A stretch of DNA of 8,286 nt from Candidatus Saccharimonadota bacterium. GTDB lineage: Bacteria; Patescibacteriota; Saccharimonadia; Saccharimonadales; Saccharimonadaceae. This document shows positions 5,464 to 8,286 of the stretch, piece after piece; within the stretch, counting starts at the first letter, position 1, and every line of letters begins with the position of its first letter. The notes under the pieces are model-generated. The model was not told the origin of the DNA, made no database searches, and worked only from the letters and a program-made list of their open reading frames with translations. The position numbers and the translations under genes were made by a program. The stretch is taken from assembly GCA_009778015.1 (NCBI GenBank), contig WRKS01000014.1, positions 1-8,286 on the forward strand, read 5' to 3'.

Positions 5464-5571
5464 CCTCCTGTTTAACCGGGGTCGCGAAACGCATACTTTT
5501 GTCTGCTAAGTTTCGCGCCCTAAATAAGATAATAAGAATGCGGGGTTAGGCGTCTCTCGTAACCCCACCTC
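5464..5571 (-). promoter_or_regulatory. Structured 5' leader of the 87-residue gene
   Basis: The predicted transcript has about 113 nt before the ATG. Two hairpins are evident: GGGGTTA/TAACCCC (5532-5538 with 5550-5556, 11-nt loop), and CGCGAAAC/GTTTCGCG (5483-5490 with 5510-5517), whose 19-nt interior can pair further through GCA/TGC. The second ends 13 nt before the AGGAGG site. It could be a cis-regulatory RNA; I cannot match it to a known riboswitch class. Confidence 0.45.
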
Positions 5572-5577
5572 CTCACC

Positions 5578-5606
5578 ATTATAGCACACTATCCCCCAAA
5601 AGTCAA
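5578..5606 (-). promoter_or_regulatory. Near-consensus sigma-70 type promoter
   Basis: On the minus strand: TTGACT (5606-5601), a 17-bp spacer and TATAAT (5583-5578), with TGC directly before the -10 box. This is the best promoter in the window and drives the 87-residue gene, with transcription starting at about 5571. Confidence 0.8.
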
Positions 5607-5692
5607 GAGCGGAGCTTATTTGCATACTACACCACATTTCTCAAAACCATGTAGAGTTAAGGTAATTTTCTCTAAATCTTTTTTGTCTCAAG

Positions 5693-5735
5693 GACCTATA
5701 GAGGTCAAATCTAAACATAAGCGTTTTCTCTTATG
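5693..5735. promoter_or_regulatory. Two short inverted repeats upstream of the recA promoter
   Basis: GACCT-ATAG-AGGTC (5693-5706) and CATAAG-N8-CTTATG (5716-5735) lie 34-77 bp before the recA -10 box. Neither matches the E. coli (CTGT-N8-ACAG) or Bacillus (GAAC-N4-GTTC) LexA box. They may be operators of another type. Apart from these and the promoters, I see nothing in the rest of 5587-5760. Confidence 0.25.
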
Positions 5736-5766
5736 CTTGCAAATCATTTTAGAACCCTTACACTTG

Positions 5767-5790
5767 TGGTATAATAACAGCAAAGGAGAG
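5767..5790 (+). promoter_or_regulatory. recA promoter and ribosome binding site
   Basis: TATAAT at 5770-5775 has TGG before it (extended -10); the -35 region is poor. AAAGGAGAG (5782-5790) supplies the Shine-Dalgarno site, with GGAG ending 5 nt before ATG 5794. Transcription would begin close to 5782, leaving a very short leader. This excludes the frame's upstream ATG at 5620 as the start. Confidence 0.65.
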
Positions 5791-5793
5791 GTT

Positions 5794-6972
5794 ATGGCGA
5801 AAAAGGCAGAACAATCGGGTGGCGGCGGTGCCGCGGACGGCAAGGGCAAGGCGCTAGAACTTGCGATGGAGCAAATTACTAAGCAATTTGGCGACGGTGC
5901 GATTATGCAGTTAGGCAAGAGTACTAAGGCGGCTGTGGAGCTTATACCCAGTGGCGCCTTGTCTCTGGACTTGGCGCTCGGCGGCGGCTACCCGAAGGGT
6001 CGCATCATTGAGATTTATGGCCCCGAGAGCTCGGGCAAGACTACCCTGGCCATGCACGCCGTGGCTCAGGTCCAGAAATCTGGCGGCGCGGCGGCCTTTA
6101 TTGACGCCGAGCACGCTTTTGACCCGGCTTACGCCAAAAAAATCGGCGTTGACACCGAAAAGCTGGTCTTTAGCCAGCCGGACAGCGGCGAGCAGGCGCT
6201 TGAGATCTGCGAAACCCTCGTTCGGAGCGGCGCCGTGGATATTATCGTGGTTGACTCCGTGGCGGCGCTTACTCCGCAGGCCGAGATTGACGGCGACATG
6301 GGCGACAGCAACATGGGCTTGCACGCGCGGCTGATGAGCCAAGCGATGCGCAAACTGACCAGCATTATCTCCAAAACCGGAACCGTCGCCATTTTTATTA
6401 ACCAAGTGCGGGAAAAAATCGGCGGTTATGGCAACCCCGAAACCACTCCCGGGGGAAGAGCGTTGAAGTTTTACGCATCGGTGCGCATTCAAGTCAGCAA
6501 AGGCTCTGACAAAATCATGGACGGTTCGGAGCAAATCGGCGTGAGGACCAAATGCAAAGTGGTCAAGAACAAGGTCGCGCCGCCGTTTAAGTCTTGCGAG
6601 TTTGACATGATTTACGGCATTGGCATTTCCAAAGTTGGGGAAATATTGGACTTGGCTGTGGAGTTGGACATCTGCAAAAAAAGCGGAGCGTGGTTTTACT
6701 ATGGGGATATGCGGTTGGGTCAAGGACGCGAAAACGCCAAGAAATACCTGCTTGAAAACTCCGGCTTAATGGACGAAATTGAGGGCAAAATCCGGGAGCT
6801 GTCGGACAAAATCGAACTTGAGGAAATCGCTCCCAACCTTCCCGGCGACTCTGACGCCGCGCCATTGCCGGCTCCTCCCGCCGCCGCCGCGAAATCCAAA
6901 AAGTCCAAAAAGTCCATCTTGATTGAAGGCGAAGAGGACTTTGAGGAATTTTCGCCGGAAGAATTGGGATAA
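5794..6972 (+). CDS. recA: Recombinase RecA
   Basis: RecA coats single-stranded DNA, performs strand exchange and, where LexA exists, triggers SOS. The 392-residue product shows the family order: N-terminal helix ([19 protein letters not shown]), Walker [10 protein letters not shown] (76-84, Lys82), [12 protein letters not shown], Walker [11 protein letters not shown], loop L1 ([19 protein letters not shown]) and loop L2, then [12 protein letters not shown], and an acidic C-terminal tail ([15 protein letters not shown]) after a Lys-rich and Ala/Pro-rich stretch. Numbering is 10 ahead of E. coli. Differences from E. coli: Asn173 replaces His163 in L1, and L2 reads [13 protein letters not shown], one residue shorter than IGVMFGNPETTTGG with Tyr in the Phe203 area. 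The start is set by the Shine-Dalgarno site. No terminator is seen before the next gene, so read-through into it is likely. Confidence 0.98.
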   Translation: MAKKAEQSGGGGAADGKGKALELAMEQITKQFGDGAIMQLGKSTKAAVELIPSGALSLDLALGGGYPKGRIIEIYGPESSGKTTLAMHAVAQVQKSGGAAAFIDAEHAFDPAYAKKIGVDTEKLVFSQPDSGEQALEICETLVRSGAVDIIVVDSVAALTPQAEIDGDMGDSNMGLHARLMSQAMRKLTSIISKTGTVAIFINQVREKIGGYGNPETTPGGRALKFYASVRIQVSKGSDKIMDGSEQIGVRTKCKVVKNKVAPPFKSCEFDMIYGIGISKVGEILDLAVELDICKKSGAWFYYGDMRLGQGRENAKKYLLENSGLMDEIEGKIRELSDKIELEEIAPNLPGDSDAAPLPAPPAAAAKSKKSKKSILIEGEEDFEEFSPEELG

Positions 6973-6991
6973 TCGATTATACTATTTCTTG

Positions 6992-7026
6992 CTACTAAAG
7001 CTACTAAACTACTAAAATTACTAAAG
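6992..7026 (+). repeat. Four short tandem repeats leading into a ribosome binding site
   Basis: CTACTAAAG (6992-7000), CTACTAAA (7001-7008), CTACTAAAA (7009-7017) and TTACTAAAG (7018-7026) run head to tail in the 64-bp gap after recA. The last unit merges into AAAGGAG (7023-7029), the Shine-Dalgarno site of the next gene. A TATACT at 6978-6983 could be a weak -10 box. The unstructured A/C/T-rich leader may keep the ribosome site open. Confidence 0.6.
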
Positions 7027-7036
7027 GAGCAATAAC

Positions 7037-7273
7037 ATGGCAGATTTTAACTATGAAGTTACGCAGGAATTGGGCGTAGTTTCCGAGAACGCCAAGGGCT
7101 GGCAGACAAAACTAAACATGGTGAGCTGGAACGGTGGCGAGCCCAAGTTCGACATACGTCCCTGGTCTCCCGACGGGGAACGCATGGGCAAAGGCATTTC
7201 CCTCACCGAGGAAGAAATGGAGCAGTTGGTAATACTGTGGAACGACAGGGACGCGGAAGACGCCTTTGAGTAA
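7037..7273 (+). CDS. YdbC/PC4-like single-stranded nucleic-acid-binding protein
   Basis: The 78-residue product closely resembles the bacterial YdbC family (PC4/transcriptional coactivator p15 fold), which binds single-stranded DNA or RNA. Recognisable segments are MADFNYEVTQELGVVSENAKGW at the N-terminus (with ADF, the LGVxSE turn and AKGW), LNMVSWNGGEPKFDIRPWSP in the middle, and MGKGISLTEEEMEQL leading into the final helix. The length is normal for the family. AAAGGAG lies 7 nt before the ATG. It is 64 bp downstream of recA with no terminator between, so co-transcription is likely; a single-strand-binding protein beside RecA fits a repair role, though this is inference. The closest relatives I recall are from Firmicutes. 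Confidence 0.88.
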   Translation: MADFNYEVTQELGVVSENAKGWQTKLNMVSWNGGEPKFDIRPWSPDGERMGKGISLTEEEMEQLVILWNDRDAEDAFE

Positions 7274-7276
7274 GCC

Positions 7277-7336
7277 GTAAACCTCCTACGTGGCGGTGAG
7301 TATAGCCTCCGCCGAGCGTAGCCTTGAGCGGTTTAC
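7277..7336. repeat. Nested inverted repeats at the 3' junction of convergent genes
   Basis: Three arms nest: GTAAACC/GGTTTAC (7277-7283 with 7330-7336), CTACG/CGTAG (7286-7290 with 7317-7321) and GGCGG/CCGCC (7292-7296 with 7309-7313). It begins 4 bp after the ydbC-like stop and covers the last codons of the deacetylase. It lacks T-runs but could slow transcription or protect 3' ends on both strands. It resembles the element at 4538-4648 in position and word content (GAGCGTAGC/GAGCGG). Confidence 0.5.
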
Positions 7337-8191
7337 CCGCCTTAAATCAAAGAGGCAATCGGTGTCGCCCGGGGCGATTGTGTTGGACTTGCCGGGTCCG
7401 GTAAACGCGGCGCGGAATCCGAGTATTTGCAACACCTGAATGGCTTCGTCGCAAACGGCGTGATAGGGGAAGGCGAACACTTCGGGTGTAATTCCGCATT
7501 CCTCAAGTGCGCGGTTTTGCAACTTTCGGACGTCCCGCGCAAACAGCCGTTGATAATCCGGCAACGGCTCTCCCTCTTTGCGCCTGCACCCTTTGCGCCC
7601 GTCTTTGATAAAGTGCATGGAATAGGTGTGGTTGCCTATTTCCACCAACCCCGAATCCAACATTTCCCGGATTTGCGTCCAGGTGGTGTGTCCCGCCTGC
7701 ATATCCTCGTAAAAGTTGCCGCTCCATATATCGGTGTGGTCGCCGATAATGGAAATAACCGCCTTCATCCCGTATTGTTTCAAAAGCGGGAAGGCGTTGA
7801 CATAGTTGTTGTAGTACCCGTCGTCGAAGGTGAGCATTACCGGCTTTGGCGGCAACGGCTTGCTGTCGTAAACAAACGCCGTCAACTCGGAAATGCCTAT
7901 TGTGTTGTAGCCGTTTTTCTTGAGGAACGCCAAGTCCCTCTCGAACTCGTCGGGCGATATATGGTGCTCCCCCCGGTTTTCGACCACAAAATGGTACATC
8001 AGTATCGTCAGCTCGACCGGCTTTGGCGGTTGGATTGTTGTGGCTTGCGCGGTTGTCGCGAGTATAACCGCCGATAACAGTATGGATAGTAATACTTGTA
8101 ATTTTTTCACACACCTTGTGTGCTTTGCCGCACCCATTAATGAGCGTTGAGAATAGCAATTTACCGCGTTTGTTACTTGTACTTTTTTCAA
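7286..8191 (-). CDS. Secreted polysaccharide deacetylase (NodB/CE4 family)
   Basis: CE4 enzymes remove N- or O-acetyl groups from peptidoglycan, chitin or other glycans with a divalent metal. Numbering from TTG 8191 gives 301 residues. A signal peptide core at about 29-50 (KKLQVLLSILLSAVILATTAQA region) directs export. The catalytic domain starts with ELTILMYHFV. TFDDGY at 121-126 gives the catalytic base and metal Asp (123-124); GNHTYSMH supplies His188 and His193, an H-x4-H form like that of Firmicutes relatives; FPYH near 241-244 is motif 3; the C-terminal part ends after LRRVNRSRLR. The start is ambiguous: AAAGGGGGG 7 nt before TTG 8191 favours that codon, but GTG 8110 would place the signal peptide at the very N-terminus. 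The last codons lie in an inverted repeat shared with the converging gene. Confidence 0.85.
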   Translation of the reverse strand: MKKVQVTNAVNCYSQRSLMGAAKHTRCVKKLQVLLSILLSAVILATTAQATTIQPPKPVELTILMYHFVVENRGEHHISPDEFERDLAFLKKNGYNTIGISELTAFVYDSKPLPPKPVMLTFDDGYYNNYVNAFPLLKQYGMKAVISIIGDHTDIWSGNFYEDMQAGHTTWTQIREMLDSGLVEIGNHTYSMHFIKDGRKGCRRKEGEPLPDYQRLFARDVRKLQNRALEECGITPEVFAFPYHAVCDEAIQVLQILGFRAAFTGPGKSNTIAPGDTDCLFDLRRVNRSRLRSAEAILTAT

Positions 8192-8194
8192 ATT

Positions 8195-8236
8195 AATCCC
8201 CCCTTTTACGCTATTATGCGCCAAAAGGGGGGGATT
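8195..8236 (-). promoter_or_regulatory. Hairpin that masks the deacetylase ribosome binding site
   Basis: On the minus strand, a C-run followed by TTTT (8233-8223) pairs with AAAA and GGGGGG (8207-8198), giving at least 10 bp around a 15-nt loop that itself has GCG/CGC. The G-run is the only Shine-Dalgarno candidate for TTG 8191. If the mRNA includes both arms, ribosome binding would depend on melting this stem. Confidence 0.5.
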
Positions 8237-8245
8237 TATTAAGTT

Positions 8246-8263
8246 GTTTTGTTAAGGCAAAAC
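8246..8263. repeat. Inverted repeat upstream of the deacetylase gene
   Basis: GTTTTG-N6-CAAAAC, with perfect 6-bp arms, lies 55 bp upstream of TTG 8191. It could be an operator. I could not identify a convincing -35/-10 pair in the 8192-8286 segment, so the promoter may lie outside the window. Confidence 0.3.
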
Positions 8264-8286
8264 GCCGAACAATCAAAAATTTTTTA

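Noticed and set aside
5620..5793. Longer RecA start at 5620 (58 extra residues)
   Set aside because: The extension has no RecA similarity, and the promoter and Shine-Dalgarno site both lie between 5767 and 5790, directly before ATG 5794.
5911..6723. 270-residue minus-strand open frame opposite recA
   Set aside because: It is an antisense shadow of recA codon bias; the plus-strand frame is unambiguous.
7427..8077. 216-residue plus-strand open frame opposite the deacetylase
   Set aside because: The minus-strand frame carries all CE4 motifs and a signal peptide; the plus frame has none.

Overview
The window reads as a piece of a bacterial chromosome, GC-rich on its left two thirds, carrying housekeeping genes and a few cell-surface genes. 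Nine coding regions are supported: the 3' end of leuS, an RluA-family pseudouridine synthase, a short clamp-loader delta'-like protein, a sortase, ruvB, a type IV pilin-like protein, an unrecognised 87-residue protein, recA, a YdbC/PC4-like protein and a secreted polysaccharide deacetylase (ten counting the partial leuS). Standard stop codons are used, including TGA. The reduced delta' subunit, a lone sortase, a minimal pilin-like gene, compact spacing and promoters lying almost on the start codon suggest a Patescibacteria/CPR-type (Parcubacteria-like) genome. This is an inference from style, not from a marker search. The two genes at the right end look more Firmicutes-like.

Layout. Bases 1-3449 hold leuS (partial), rluA-like, holB-like (overlapping rluA by 14 bp) and sortase, all on +. 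The sortase has its own extended -10 promoter ending 8 nt before its ATG. ruvB (+) follows with a promoter over the sortase stop and a strong Shine-Dalgarno site. ruvB and the pilin gene (-) converge on a 111-bp element with perfect 18-bp inverted ends. Upstream of the pilin gene are a promoter, two 17-nt direct repeats at 22-bp spacing, and a terminator belonging to the next minus-strand gene. That gene (87 aa) has a near-consensus promoter and a 113-nt leader with two hairpins, and it diverges from recA. recA (+) is followed by the ydbC-like gene (+), which converges with the deacetylase gene (-).

How the genes fit. RecA, RuvB, the delta'-like subunit and the YdbC-like protein handle DNA. 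LeuRS and the pseudouridine synthase serve translation. The sortase, pilin-like protein and deacetylase act at or outside the membrane. No LPXTG substrate, CRISPR array, transposase, tRNA or rRNA is visible.

Most notable is a set of GC-rich, hairpin-forming repeats. One is intergenic (4538-4648); others appear to sit in frame inside leuS (1 to about 170), the pseudouridine synthase (1376-1423) and the sortase linker (about 2773-2972), and they share short words with one another. They resemble in behaviour the palindromic elements that insert in frame in Rickettsia genes. Whether they form one family needs a genome-wide search. I see no clearly new multi-gene system. The best candidates for novelty are these repeats, the structured leader with its orphan small protein, and the deacetylase leader hairpin that hides its ribosome binding site.
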